From JALENY01 sp036310185 (GTDB taxonomy: Bacteria > Bacillota > Clostridia > Lachnospirales > Lachnospiraceae): a DNA stretch of 64,000 nt. The DNA is taken from NCBI GenBank assembly GCA_036310185.1, contig JAXJSH010000070.1, forward strand, positions 62,001 through 126,000, in the 5' to 3' direction. The notes below the pieces were generated by a model that saw only the letters and a program-made list of their open reading frames with translations, was not told where the DNA came from and made no database searches. Position 1 is the first letter of the stretch. Every line of letters starts with the position of its first letter. Positions 1-8,106 of this stretch are shown here, piece after piece. The position numbers and the translations under genes are program-made.

Positions 1-698
1 GATACACGAATCGTATCGCCGATGCCCTGATACAGAATGATACCGAGACCGACCGCCGACTTAATATTTCCGGAAAACAGCGTACCGGACTCTGTAATTC
101 CCACATGAATCGGATAATTGATTTTTTCCGCGATCAGTTCATGGGCTTTGGCACACATCATAACATCGGATGATTTGATGCTGATAACCAGATTATCATA
201 GCCCAGATTTTCAATGATTTTTACCTTATCAAGGGCACTTTCCACAATCCCTTCCGCCGTAACGCCGTGGTATTTCTCCACCAGATTTTTCTCCAGAGAA
301 CCGCTGTTTACACCCACACGAATGGGAATATTCCGTTCTTTTGCCACATTCACTACAGCCTTGATCCGATCAATGTTTCCAATGTTGCCCGGATTGATAC
401 GGATCTTGTCCGCACCGTTTTCCATGGATGCGATTGCCAGTTTATAATCGAAATGAATATCTGCGACCAGCGGAATGTGAATCTGTTTCTTTATTTCTGT
501 CAGCGCTTTTGCCGCTTCCATGGTTGGAACGGCACAGCGGATGATCTCGCATCCGGCTTTTTCAAGTGCCAGAATCTGTGCGACCGTAGCCTCCACATCC
601 TCGGTTTTTGTGTTCGTCATGGACTGAATCAGGATTTTGTTTCCGCCTCCGATAAAACGATTGCCAATCTGGATGACTTTTGTGTGATCTCGATACAT
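1..698 (-). CDS. ispG: IspG (GcpE), 4-hydroxy-3-methylbut-2-enyl diphosphate synthase, 3' part missing
   Basis: Catalyses the penultimate iron-sulfur step of the MEP isoprenoid pathway in the cytoplasm. Translating the minus strand from ATG 698 gives an opening MYRDHTKVIQIGN and the family hallmarks IQSMTNT, VADIHFDY, RINPGNIG and GITESGT, all in the TIM-barrel half. The C-terminal [4Fe-4S] domain lies beyond base 1, so the gene is cut by the window edge. A GAGAGGAG Shine-Dalgarno lies just upstream of the ATG. The gene is divergent from ilvE and has its own candidate promoter at 857-885, so dxr/rseP, its common clostridial partners, are not directly upstream here. Confidence 0.95.
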   Translation of the reverse strand, partial: MYRDHTKVIQIGNRFIGGGNKILIQSMTNTKTEDVEATVAQILALEKAGCEIIRCAVPTMEAAKALTEIKKQIHIPLVADIHFDYKLAIASMENGADKIRINPGNIGNIDRIKAVVNVAKERNIPIRVGVNSGSLEKNLVEKYHGVTAEGIVESALDKVKIIENLGYDNLVISIKSSDVMMCAKAHELIAEKINYPIHVGITESGTLFSGNIKSAVGLGIILYQGIGDTIRV

Positions 699-1234
699 AA
701 AACGCTCCTCTCTTCTGCGCTTATCTGGCCCCCGTTCGAACCAGTCTGTGCAGTAATTCTTTGTTTTATTTTTAACTTGTACTCATATTGTTATTGATCA
801 TAGACAAAATAAGAGCCGTATATAAAGACACGGCCCCTCGCTTTCACTCCAGTTCTATTATAGCGAACACATCCGGAAAAAACAAGGCAATGTTATTCAA
901 ATAAGCGTATCGGTTTCTGCAGCTGAAGTGAAAATTTTGTTTCCACTTTGAAAGGAAAATAGATTTTCGTCTTTCGGGTTATACCCCTTTCTGCTTCATT
1001 ACAGGAGGCGGCATAGGCCGAACACTCTTGAGAAAAAGCGTAAACCAATATTGACAATATCATTTTTGCAGAACTTTCCGGACAAGTTCTTTAAAAAATC
1101 CACAATTTCCCTTGCAGTCACAAAACAAAAGTTTTACAATGTTAAACAGATATATCATTAAACTGTCCGGCAGTCCTCAAACACAGAAGACCGGAAAGGT
1201 TTAATTTTGAACAACACGAACGGAGGAATTTATT
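699..1234. other. Intergenic region between divergent ispG and ilvE
   Basis: No protein gene is supported in this stretch. It holds the ispG promoter (857-885) and an ispG leader of about 150 bases. The leader contains a hairpin with arms GCCGT and ACGGC (815-819 and 830-834), followed on the minus strand by TCTTATTTTG, which is weakly terminator-like. It also contains a CTGG/CCAG stem nearer the gene. On the ilvE side I could not find a convincing sigma-A promoter; TTTACA at 1133 has no well-spaced -10 box. No T-box or other named riboswitch signature was recognised. Confidence 0.5.
857..885 (-). promoter_or_regulatory. Candidate sigma-A promoter for ispG
   Basis: On the minus strand TTGTTT (-35, 880-885) is separated by 17 bases from a perfect TATAAT (-10, 857-862). 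It points at ispG, with a leader of roughly 150 bases. Confidence 0.6.
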
Positions 1235-2260
1235 ATGGAAAAAAAGAATATCGACTGGGGTAATCTTGGATTTGGCTATGTACAGACCGATTATCGCTAT
1301 GTTTCAAATTTTAAAAACGGTGCCTGGGATGAAGGCGGTCTTACCACAGATGCAAATATTTCCATCAGTGAATGTGCAGGTGTCCTGCAGTACGCACAGA
1401 CCGTATTCGAAGGCCTGAAAGCATATACAACCGAAGACGGACGTATCGTAACATTCCGTCCTGACTTAAATGCCGAACGTCTGGAACAGTCTGCAAAAAG
1501 ACTTGAGATTCCGGTATTCCCGAAAGAACGCTTTATCGACGCCGTTGTTGAAACCGTAAAAGCAAACGCAGCTTACGTTCCGCCATTCGGCTCCGGTGCA
1601 ACTTTATATCTTCGTCCATTCATGTTCGGTTCCAACCCGGTTATCGGCGTAAAACCGGCTGACGAATATCAGTTCCGTATTTTTGCTACTCCGGTTGGCC
1701 CGTACTTCAAAGGCGGCGTAAAACCGCTGACCATCCGTGTATGTGATTTTGACCGTGCAGCTCCATGCGGAACCGGCCATATCAAAGCTGGTCTGAACTA
1801 TGCCATGAGTCTGCATGCCATCGTTGATGCTCACAACCAGGGCTACGACGAAAACATGTATCTGGATGCAAAAACACGTACGAAAGTAGAAGAAACCGGC
1901 GGTGCAAACTTCCTCTTCGTTACAAAAGACGGAAAAGTTGTTACTCCGAAATCCAATACCATCCTGCCGTCCATCACACGCCGCTCTCTTATTTATGTTG
2001 CAAAAGAGTACCTTGGTTTGGAAGCGGAAGAAAGAGAAGTTTATGTTGACGAGTTGGGTGACTTTGCAGAATGTGGTCTCTGCGGTACTGCTGCTGTTAT
2101 CTCTCCAGTCGGCAAAATCGTTAACCATGACAAAGAAATCTGTCTGCCGAGCGGCATGACTGAAATGGGCCCGATTACTAAGAAACTGTATGATACTTTA
2201 ACTGGTATTCAGATGGGTCGCATTGAGGCACCGGAAGGCTGGATCAAAGAAATCCTGTAA
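1235..2260 (+). CDS. ilvE: Branched-chain amino acid aminotransferase
   Basis: PLP-dependent class IV aminotransferase that interconverts leucine, isoleucine and valine with their 2-oxo acids. The 341-residue product has the eukaryote-like (BCAT/IlvE type II) length. The likely PLP lysine is K184 in HIKAGLNYA, and the cofactor-binding EETGGANFLF follows it. GSGATLYLRPFMFG is also typical of the family. The start is fixed by CGGAGGAA about 10 bases upstream of ATG 1235. It is a single-gene unit on the plus strand closed by a strong terminator at 2314-2361. CodY is encoded in this window and commonly controls this gene, but I found no clear CodY box. Confidence 0.95.
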   Translation: MEKKNIDWGNLGFGYVQTDYRYVSNFKNGAWDEGGLTTDANISISECAGVLQYAQTVFEGLKAYTTEDGRIVTFRPDLNAERLEQSAKRLEIPVFPKERFIDAVVETVKANAAYVPPFGSGATLYLRPFMFGSNPVIGVKPADEYQFRIFATPVGPYFKGGVKPLTIRVCDFDRAAPCGTGHIKAGLNYAMSLHAIVDAHNQGYDENMYLDAKTRTKVEETGGANFLFVTKDGKVVTPKSNTILPSITRRSLIYVAKEYLGLEAEEREVYVDELGDFAECGLCGTAAVISPVGKIVNHDKEICLPSGMTEMGPITKKLYDTLTGIQMGRIEAPEGWIKEIL

Positions 2261-2313
2261 ATTTCATATATTAAAAAAGGGGCAGATTAAATCAGTCCCC
2301 GGATTGTAAACAA

Positions 2314-2361
2314 AGGCTTTGTTTTGACTGAAAAATCAGAAGAAACAAAGCCTCTTTTTGT
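2314..2361 (+). terminator. Rho-independent terminator of ilvE
   Basis: Perfect 11-bp arms AGGCTTTGTTT (2314-2324) and AAACAAAGCCT (2343-2353) are followed by CTTTTTGTT. It lies 54 bases after the ilvE stop codon. Confidence 0.9.
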
Positions 2362-2510
2362 TATGTGCGGGGTCTTGCATATGCAATCTTAAATTTGCTG
2401 TGCTGAATTTAACCAAATCCCCTGCCTGTATATACAAAAAGAAGCTGATAAAACCACAATATCACTTAATTTATAAATAACATTGGATAAAACCAGCCTC
2501 TTCTTTTATT

Positions 2511-3005
2511 TTAATCTTGTTTCTTCACATAAGCAGCAAATACATATTCCAAATCAAAATAAGTCTGCTCGTCGCTTTCTTTTTCCAGTTTCCACTCCGG
2601 CATCTCATCCAGATTCGGGAAATAAGTATCCGCCTGATATGCAAAGTCAATTTTCGTCACATATGCAGTATCACAATACGGAAGCAGCAGCTTGTAAATA
2701 CTGTCACCGCCAATACAATACACATCATCCGCCGGATATTTTGCTATTTCTTCCAACAGAGAGTCCAGATCATGCACCACTGTGGCTCCCTTTACCTGAA
2801 AATCTTTGTTTCTGCTGAGAACAATATTCGTTCTGCTTTTCAATGGCTGTCCGTTCGGAAAACTCTCCAGCGTTTTTCTTCCCATGACAACTACTTTGTT
2901 TGCTGTCTGGGTACGGAAAAATTTCATATCAGCAGGAATGCTGACCAGAAGTTTGTTATCTTTTCCGATGGCCCAGTTCTTATCTACTGCTACGATTAAC
3001 TTCAT
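2511..3005 (-). CDS. folA: Dihydrofolate reductase
   Basis: Reduces dihydrofolate to tetrahydrofolate with NADPH, regenerating the cofactor oxidised by thymidylate synthase. The 164-residue protein has the usual DHFR length. It starts MKLIVAVDKNWAIGKDNKL, with the Met20-loop region, and contains VVMGRKTLESFP and NIVLSR for NADPH binding and CIGGDSIYKLLLPYC near the C-terminus. GAGGAGAAAAAG precedes ATG 3005. It lies directly downstream of thyA on the same strand, the classic functional pair, but 182 bases of structured sequence separate them. Confidence 0.96.
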   Translation of the reverse strand: MKLIVAVDKNWAIGKDNKLLVSIPADMKFFRTQTANKVVVMGRKTLESFPNGQPLKSRTNIVLSRNKDFQVKGATVVHDLDSLLEEIAKYPADDVYCIGGDSIYKLLLPYCDTAYVTKIDFAYQADTYFPNLDEMPEWKLEKESDEQTYFDLEYVFAAYVKKQD

Positions 3006-3056
3006 CTTTTTCTCCTCAGATTCTTATTTATCATATTGAAACCGATTTTTGCACCC

Positions 3057-3172
3057 GGATAATGGTATAAAAATAATAACTATTCAAAAATACATATATG
3101 AAGGTGTACATGGGAATTCACTCACCAAATTCTCTCTGCACCTTTTCTCTGTGCATATACGTACCATTATCC
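3057..3172 (-). repeat. Nested inverted-repeat element between thyA and folA
   Basis: Outer arms GGATAATGGTA (3057-3067) and TACCATTATCC (3162-3172) are perfect 11-bp complements. Nested inside, in order, are TATATG (3095-3100) with CATATA (3154-3159), AAGGTG (3101-3106) with CACCTT (3139-3144), and GAATT (3114-3118) with AATTC (3028 bases into the window's fourth kilobase line, 3128-3132). The whole block can fold into one long interrupted hairpin. It could be a structured leader or processing signal in the thyA-folA transcript, or a small MITE-like insertion; no target-site duplication is visible. Confidence 0.6.
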
Positions 3173-3187
3173 TTATAAAAAATCTTA

Positions 3188-4039
3188 TTATACTGCAATC
3201 GGAATATTTTTCACCTGTGGACCTGCCTGATAATTCTCTACAGTCAGATCATCTGTGGTGAAATCGTAAAAGTTTTTGATTTCCGGATTCAGTGTTACTT
3301 TCGGTGCATCAAAAGTTTCTCTTGTGATCAGTTCTTTCACAACCGGTATATGACGGTCGTAAATGTGGGCATCCGCAATTACGTGTACAAATTCGCCCAC
3401 ATTCATGTTGCTCACCTGTGCAAACATCATGGTAAGCAATGCGTACTGACATACATTCCAGTTATTAGCTGCCAGAACATCCTGAGAGCGCTGATTTAAA
3501 ATCGCATTCAGCGTAAGTCTGTCCTCTCCCGGTCTCTGAGTCACGTTAAAAGTCATGGAATATGCACATGGATATAATGCCATTTCGTTCAAATCCTGGT
3601 GTACATAAATATTGGTCATGATGCGGCGGCTGTAAGGATTGTTTTTCAGATCATACAGTACACGGTCTACCTGGTCAAACATGCCCTCTTTATATTGATG
3701 TTTTACCCCAAGCTGGTATCCGTAGGCCTTTCCGATGGAACCGTTTTCGTCTGCCCACGCATCCCAGATGTGGGGTTTCAGGTCGTGGATATTGTTTGAT
3801 TTTTTCTGCCAGATCCAGAGAATCTCATCCATACAGCTTTTCAAAGCGGTCTTGCGCAGCGTGATCGCCGGAAATTCTTTTCTCAAATCATATCGGTTTA
3901 CCACACCAAATTTTTTTATAGTATAGGCAAACTCTCCTGTGTCCTCCCATTTTGGACGAACTTTTTCTCCTTCCGTGCTGACACCGTTTGCAATAATGTC
4001 CTGACACATATCAATAAAAATCTTATCTGCAATACTCAT
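3188..4039 (-). CDS. thyA: Thymidylate synthase (ThyA type)
   Basis: Methylates dUMP to dTMP with methylenetetrahydrofolate, producing dihydrofolate for the adjacent FolA. The catalytic cysteine is in ALYPCAYSMTFNV, and LNQRSQDVLAANNWNVCQYA is the conserved phosphate/nucleotide-binding stretch. The 283-residue length fits a ThyA enzyme. ATG 4039 has AGGAG nine bases upstream. A good sigma-A promoter (4077-4105) directly precedes it, so thyA appears to be the first gene of a thyA-folA unit. Confidence 0.96.
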   Translation of the reverse strand: MSIADKIFIDMCQDIIANGVSTEGEKVRPKWEDTGEFAYTIKKFGVVNRYDLRKEFPAITLRKTALKSCMDEILWIWQKKSNNIHDLKPHIWDAWADENGSIGKAYGYQLGVKHQYKEGMFDQVDRVLYDLKNNPYSRRIMTNIYVHQDLNEMALYPCAYSMTFNVTQRPGEDRLTLNAILNQRSQDVLAANNWNVCQYALLTMMFAQVSNMNVGEFVHVIADAHIYDRHIPVVKELITRETFDAPKVTLNPEIKNFYDFTTDDLTVENYQAGPQVKNIPIAV

Positions 4040-4076
4040 TTCATATTTCTCCTATCAAGTACAATGCTACAGACTT

Positions 4077-4105
4077 ATTATAATATAGGAAACACCCCAG
4101 CGCAA
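4077..4105 (-). promoter_or_regulatory. Sigma-A promoter of thyA
   Basis: Minus strand TTGCGC (4100-4105), a 17-base spacer and TATAAT (4077-4082), about 40 bases upstream of the thyA ATG. Confidence 0.75.
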
Positions 4106-4215
4106 GGCAGAACCCCGCCTCGCGTTCACTTTTCATCCTGCAACATTTCCCTCCATTCTGTAAAAGTGAATGTAACATACCTTTTACACATATGTCACAC
4201 CTTCTGAATAATTAC

Positions 4216-4253
4216 TAAAATTTGAAAAGGGTGAGGTAAAATCTACCTCACCC
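4216..4253 (-). terminator. Terminator overlapping the acyP stop codon
   Basis: Arms GGGTGAGGTA (4229-4238) and TACCTCACCC (4244-4253) are perfectly complementary around a five-base loop. On the minus strand the stem is followed by TTTTCAAATTTT. The acyP stop codon (4243-4245) lies inside the hairpin. Confidence 0.8.
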
Positions 4254-4512
4254 GAAAACCGCTCTCTTCGATAGGCGGCATATTAATTTTGCTGATATGA
4301 TCAATGCGAATCCAGCGCTGGGATTGAATTTTGAGCAGCAGCCGGTCTATGGATTCTTCCAGTCCCTGGGCTTCCATGGTCACGGTTCCATCCCATTCGT
4401 TTCGCACCCAGCCAGTTACACCAAGGGTATCTGCGGCATACTTTGCATTGTAACGAAATCCCACACCCTGGACCCGACCGGTAAAAACATAGTGTCTCCG
4501 TATTATGCTCAT
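4243..4512 (-). CDS. acyP: Acylphosphatase
   Basis: Small cytoplasmic enzyme hydrolysing acyl phosphates. The 89-residue product has the family signature GRVQGVGFRYN, which contains the catalytic Arg, and GWVRNEWDGTVTMEAQG with the conserved Asn. AGGAG precedes ATG 4512. It follows copA on the same strand after 45 bases and may be co-transcribed; there is no obvious functional link to copper. Confidence 0.93.
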   Translation of the reverse strand: MSIIRRHYVFTGRVQGVGFRYNAKYAADTLGVTGWVRNEWDGTVTMEAQGLEESIDRLLLKIQSQRWIRIDHISKINMPPIEESGFRVR

Positions 4513-4557
4513 GATTTTCTCCTGTACATTTACGAATTCATCTGTATTATGCAGCTT

Positions 4558-4767
4558 TTACTCTACTGATACAACCTCATAATCCTGAGCTTCTACCGTA
4601 CTTTTCAGCACATCATCTGCAATCTCCGCATTCAGTTTCACAATTGCGGTTCCATCCTGATGGCTTACAATCGCCTCATCCACTTCCGGAAGTGCTTCCA
4701 GCACTTTTTTCACTCTGCCTGAGCAGTGACCACACATCATACCATTAATTTTCATTGTTCTTTCCAT
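4558..4767 (-). CDS. Possible separate CopZ-like copper chaperone from an internal in-frame start in copA
   Basis: Inside the 3' end of copA, ATG 4767 is in frame and preceded by AAAGGAG with nine bases of spacing, a textbook ribosome binding site. Translation from here would give a free 69-residue HMA domain beginning MERTMKINGMMCGHCSGR, the size of the copper chaperone CopZ. The upstream linker (KAKKTKNAKENKK) looks like an absorbed intergenic stretch. The Shine-Dalgarno and frame are seen; production of the short form is inferred. It may instead be a relic of an old gene fusion. Confidence 0.4.
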   Translation of the reverse strand: MERTMKINGMMCGHCSGRVKKVLEALPEVDEAIVSHQDGTAIVKLNAEIADDVLKSTVEAQDYEVVSVE

Positions 4768-7098
4768 CTTTTTGTTCTCCTTTGCGTTCTTTGTTTTCTT
4801 TGCTTTTATTTTTCTGTCTCTGCTGGCATCATACATGGAGAAAAAGTTCAATCTCAACGCATTTGTCACCACACAGAAACTGGATAAACTCATAGCAGCC
4901 GCGCCAAACATGGGATTTAACTGCCATCCGAAAATGGGGATGAACACGCCGGCGGCCAGAGGAATACCGATACAGTTGTAGAAAAATGCCCAGAACAGAT
5001 TTTGATGAATATTCCGCAGCGCAGCGCGGCTCAGACGGATCGCCGCCGGTACGTCACTGAGACGGCTTTTCATCAATACCACATCAGCTGCATCAATTGC
5101 TATATCCGTGCCTGCGCCAATGGCAATTCCCATATCAGCTCTTGTCAGAGCCGGCGCATCATTGATGCCGTCGCCAACCATGGCTGTTTTCCCTTTTTCT
5201 TTCAGTGCACGGATGACACTTTCTTTTCCTTCCGGAAGCACTCCGGCGATGACTTCGTCTACGCCTGCCTGGGCGCCGATTGCTTTTGCAGTACGCTCAT
5301 TATCACCGGTCAGCATAACGACTTTGATGCCCATGTTCTGCAATTCTTTCACTGCCTGGGGGCTGTCTTCTTTTATCACATCCGCAACTGCGATAATACC
5401 AAGCAGCTTACCGTCCGCACTGAAAAACAATGGTGTTTTTCCTGCATTTGCAAACTCTTCTGCTTTTTCTTCTATTTCTTTTGAAACTTTTGCATTTCCC
5501 CGGATAAAGTTCAGATTTCCACCAGCCAGCTTTTTCTGCTGCCACATTCCCGTAAGACCGTTGCCCGGCACCGCCTGGAAGTCTGAAATCTCCTGTTTGG
5601 GCAGATTTTGCTTCTCCCCATATGCAATGATCGCTCTTGCCAGCGGATGCTCGCTTTTTAATTCCAATGCATGCGCAGCATCCAGAAGTTCTCTTTCTGT
5701 ATATCCCGCTGTCGGGTAAATATCTGTCACTTTCGGTTCACCACTGGTAATGGTTCCTGTTTTGTCAAGAGCCACAATCTGGATCTTTCCGGTTTCTTCC
5801 AAAGAAACCGCCGTTTTAAACATGATACCGTGTTTTGCACCCATACCATTGCCCACCATGATTGCAACCGGAGTTGCAAGACCAAGTGCACACGGACAGC
5901 TGATTACCAGAACGGAAATTCCGCGCGCCAGAGCGAATCCAATGGTCTGTCCGGCCAGCAGCCAGACAATAGTCGTAATCACTGCAATGGTAATTACTGT
6001 CGGCACAAAGATGCCGGATACTTTATCCGCGATTTTTGCAATCGGCGCTTTTGTGGCAGCCGCATCACTGACCATCTGAATAATCTGTGATAAAGTGGTA
6101 TCTTCACCGACTCTGGATGCTTCACATTTCAGATATCCGGACTGATTCAGCGTTGCCGCAGATACTCCGTCACCGACTTCTTTGTCCACCGGAATGCTCT
6201 CTCCTGTCAGCGCTGATTCATTGACCGCACTGTGACCTTCCACTACAACGCCGTCTACTGGAATATTTTCGCCCGGGCGGACTGCAAAAATATCTCCGAT
6301 GCGAACCTGTTCAACAGGCACTTCTACTTCCTGTCCGTCCCGAATCAGAGTAGCCGTCTTTGGTGCCAGCTTCATCAGACTCTTCAGTGCATCTGTGGTC
6401 TTTCCTTTTGAGCGTGCTTCCAGCATTTTTCCTACTGTGATCAATGCCAGAATCATTGCCGCTGATTCAAAGTAAAATTCATGCATATAGGACATTACTG
6501 CTTCCACGTCACCTTTTACCTGCGCATCTGTCATGGCAAAAAGCGCATAAAGACTGTAGATAAAGGATGCCCCAGATCCAAGCGCGACCAGTGTATCCAT
6601 ATTCGGCGCTTTATGCATCAGACCTTTGAATCCGTTGACAAAAAATTTCTTATTGATAACCATAATCGCAATGGTCAAAAGCAGCTGTACCAGCCCCACT
6701 GCAATATGATTTCCGTCAAAAAACGAAGGCAGCGGCCAGCCCCACATGGTATGTCCCATGGAAAAATACATAAGCGGAATCAGAAGGACAAGCGATAGAA
6801 CCAGCCTGCGTTTCAGCACCGGCGTTTCCTTGTCTTTTAACATCTCTTCATATTCCGAAGCCATATTTCGTCCGCCGTTTTTTCCATCTTTACTGCCGGA
6901 ACCTTTTTGGGTTGCTCCGTATCCGGCATGCTCCACTGCCGCAATGACCTGCTCCGGTGCGGCTGTTCCCTCTACGCCCATGGAGTTGGTCAACAGACTG
7001 ACTGAACAGGCTGTTACACCCGGCACTGCAGAAACTGCCTTTTCTACACGGGCGCTGCAGGCCGCACAGCTCATACCTGTAACATTATATTGTTCCAA
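4558..7098 (-). CDS. copA: Copper-exporting P1B-type ATPase with N- and C-terminal metal-binding domains
   Basis: Pumps Cu(I) out across the cytoplasmic membrane. An HMA domain with GMSCAACSARVEK lies at the N-terminus. It is followed by eight predicted membrane segments, the TGES actuator loop, the copper-path SCPCALGLATP, the phosphorylated DKTGTIT, the SEHPLAR motif and GDGINDAPAL. A second HMA with GMMCGHCSGRVKK is fused at the C-terminus behind a Lys-rich linker. The start is chosen as TTG 7098, because AAAGGAG lies nine bases upstream; ATG 7107 and 7104 sit almost against that Shine-Dalgarno. It lies downstream of csoR on the same strand, and regulation by copper is expected. Confidence 0.93.
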   Translation of the reverse strand: MEQYNVTGMSCAACSARVEKAVSAVPGVTACSVSLLTNSMGVEGTAAPEQVIAAVEHAGYGATQKGSGSKDGKNGGRNMASEYEEMLKDKETPVLKRRLVLSLVLLIPLMYFSMGHTMWGWPLPSFFDGNHIAVGLVQLLLTIAIMVINKKFFVNGFKGLMHKAPNMDTLVALGSGASFIYSLYALFAMTDAQVKGDVEAVMSYMHEFYFESAAMILALITVGKMLEARSKGKTTDALKSLMKLAPKTATLIRDGQEVEVPVEQVRIGDIFAVRPGENIPVDGVVVEGHSAVNESALTGESIPVDKEVGDGVSAATLNQSGYLKCEASRVGEDTTLSQIIQMVSDAAATKAPIAKIADKVSGIFVPTVITIAVITTIVWLLAGQTIGFALARGISVLVISCPCALGLATPVAIMVGNGMGAKHGIMFKTAVSLEETGKIQIVALDKTGTITSGEPKVTDIYPTAGYTERELLDAAHALELKSEHPLARAIIAYGEKQNLPKQEISDFQAVPGNGLTGMWQQKKLAGGNLNFIRGNAKVSKEIEEKAEEFANAGKTPLFFSADGKLLGIIAVADVIKEDSPQAVKELQNMGIKVVMLTGDNERTAKAIGAQAGVDEVIAGVLPEGKESVIRALKEKGKTAMVGDGINDAPALTRADMGIAIGAGTDIAIDAADVVLMKSRLSDVPAAIRLSRAALRNIHQNLFWAFFYNCIGIPLAAGVFIPIFGWQLNPMFGAAAMSLSSFCVVTNALRLNFFSMYDASRDRKIKAKKTKNAKENKKMERTMKINGMMCGHCSGRVKKVLEALPEVDEAIVSHQDGTAIVKLNAEIADDVLKSTVEAQDYEVVSVE

Positions 7099-7283
7099 AA
7101 TCATCATCTCCTTTTATATTGCCAGATATCAAATTTTCATTTTTATCTTTTCGTTGAATTTATTCCTGTCTGCTATTTTCATAATCCATACTATAGATGA
7201 GCAAATATCAAATATTGCACAATTCAGTCCGCTGTACACATGCACAAACTGTGAATAACATTTTCCATTACCATTTTTGTACT

Positions 7284-7595
7284 TTACTTCATCAGTTTTC
7301 CCAGTGTTTTTACCAGTTCATCCACGGTTTCATCCCGACCTGCACGAATATCATCAGCCACACAGGTTCTGATATGATTCGCCAGAAGCACTTTGTTAAA
7401 ACTGTTCAGAGCTGCGTTCACTGCTGCCACCTGAACCAGAATATCCGTACAGTATGCATTTTTTTCCACCATTCCCCGGATTCCTCTGACCTGGCCTTCA
7501 ATACGATTCAGGCGATTCACCAGATCCCGATATTCTTTTTCTGAACGCTCTTTTGTTTTCCCGCAGCATTCGCAGATTTCTTTGTTTTCCGCCAT
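7284..7595 (-). CDS. csoR: CsoR-family copper-sensing repressor
   Basis: All-helical DNA-binding repressor released from DNA by Cu(I). The 103-residue protein carries the family copper ligands: Cys in NAYCTDILVQ, then His and Cys in NHIRTC. The core LNRIEGQVRGIRGMVE is typical of the DUF156/CsoR fold. An extra CECCGK cluster sits at the N-terminus. It is upstream of copA, and its own promoter carries matching operators (7695-7745), so it is probably autoregulated and controls copA by read-through or by a separate site. Confidence 0.92.
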   Translation of the reverse strand: MAENKEICECCGKTKERSEKEYRDLVNRLNRIEGQVRGIRGMVEKNAYCTDILVQVAAVNAALNSFNKVLLANHIRTCVADDIRAGRDETVDELVKTLGKLMK

Positions 7596-7694
7596 ACATG
7601 CACCTCCCGGATATTATACCTTTGCATTTTTGCTATTTCATACAGCCATCTGGTCTGCATATTTTTTGTTTTCGGTAAGTTCTTTTTTGCGCTG

Positions 7695-7752
7695 TATACC
7701 CCTTACCGGTATTTCATATTATTAGTTTATACCCCACCAGGGTATTTGTCAA
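7695..7752 (-). promoter_or_regulatory. csoR promoter with two CsoR-type operators
   Basis: Minus strand TTGACA (7747-7752), a 17-base spacer and TAAACT (7724-7729). The spacer is almost filled by a pseudo-palindrome running ATACCC-TGGT-GGGGTAT (7728-7745), the usual CsoR box layout. A second, weaker copy lies just downstream (7695-7712, ATACCCC...CGGTATT). Between this promoter and the next gene (7753-7848) there is only a CCACC/GGTGG hairpin at 7810-7827. Confidence 0.75.
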
Positions 7753-7848
7753 TCGATTTATGCTGTCTGGTATTTTTTCTCATCTAATCTGCTGTAACTA
7801 AGCCAGCAGCCACCTTTTAAGCGGTGGTTTAAAAAGTGAACGAATTGA

Positions 7849-7881
7849 ACAGGGGCAGGTGATCCAAGCACCTGCCCCTGT
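7849..7881 (-). terminator. Terminator ending the glycerol operon
   Basis: Perfect 13-bp arms ACAGGGGCAGGTG (7849-7861) and CACCTGCCCCTGT (7869-7881) with a seven-base loop. On the minus strand they are followed by TCAATTCG and a later T-run. It sits just after the Cys-repeat peptide gene. Confidence 0.8.
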
Positions 7882-7902
7882 CCAATTCATTATTTATTCA
7901 AA

Positions 7903-8091
7903 TCATTCACCCGTACAGTTCATATCTGTGATGCTGCAGGTTTTATCCTCTTCCTCCGCCACACAGTTCATATCCGTCAGCCCACAGGTCTTTTCCTCTT
8001 CATCGGCCAGACAGTTCATATCATTTAACCCACAGGTTTTGTCATCATCTGTCATTCCGTTCATATTTGTGATGCCCAGTTCTTTTCCCAT
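7903..8091 (-). CDS. 62-residue Cys-rich tandem-repeat peptide of unknown function
   Basis: I do not recognise this family. The peptide is built of three near-identical 16-residue units with the core KTCGLTDMNC and acidic linkers (DEEE, EEED). It gives six cysteines at 20, 27, 36, 43, 52 and 59, each unit a C-x6-C pair. A fourth, N-terminal unit (GITNMNG) has lost both cysteines. AAAGGAG sits nine bases before ATG 8091 and a strong terminator follows the stop, so it looks like a real last gene of the glycerol operon, 15 bases after the DUF1667 gene. There is no signal peptide. Metal or cluster binding, a redox role or a modified-peptide precursor are all possible; no maturation enzyme is nearby. 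Confidence 0.75.
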   Translation of the reverse strand: MGKELGITNMNGMTDDDKTCGLNDMNCLADEEEKTCGLTDMNCVAEEEDKTCSITDMNCTGE

Positions 8092-8106
8092 AGCTGATTC
8101 TCCTTT

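Noticed and set aside
930..960. Possible CodY box (AAAATTTTG...) upstream of ilvE
   Set aside because: Matches the 15-base consensus only in one half; AT-rich sequence gives such matches by chance.
2440..2520. Possible terminator after folA formed by AGAAGCTG and CAGCCTCTTCT
   Set aside because: Arms are interrupted and the loop is nearly 50 bases; the repeated GATAAAACCA is a direct, not inverted, repeat.
3057..3172. THF riboswitch between thyA and folA
   Set aside because: Despite the folate context, the conserved core of that riboswitch is not present; only the generic nested hairpin is.
7810..7827. CCACC/GGTGG hairpin that could mark an IS200/IS605 end
   Set aside because: No transposase remnant or second end nearby; too short to support a mobile element.
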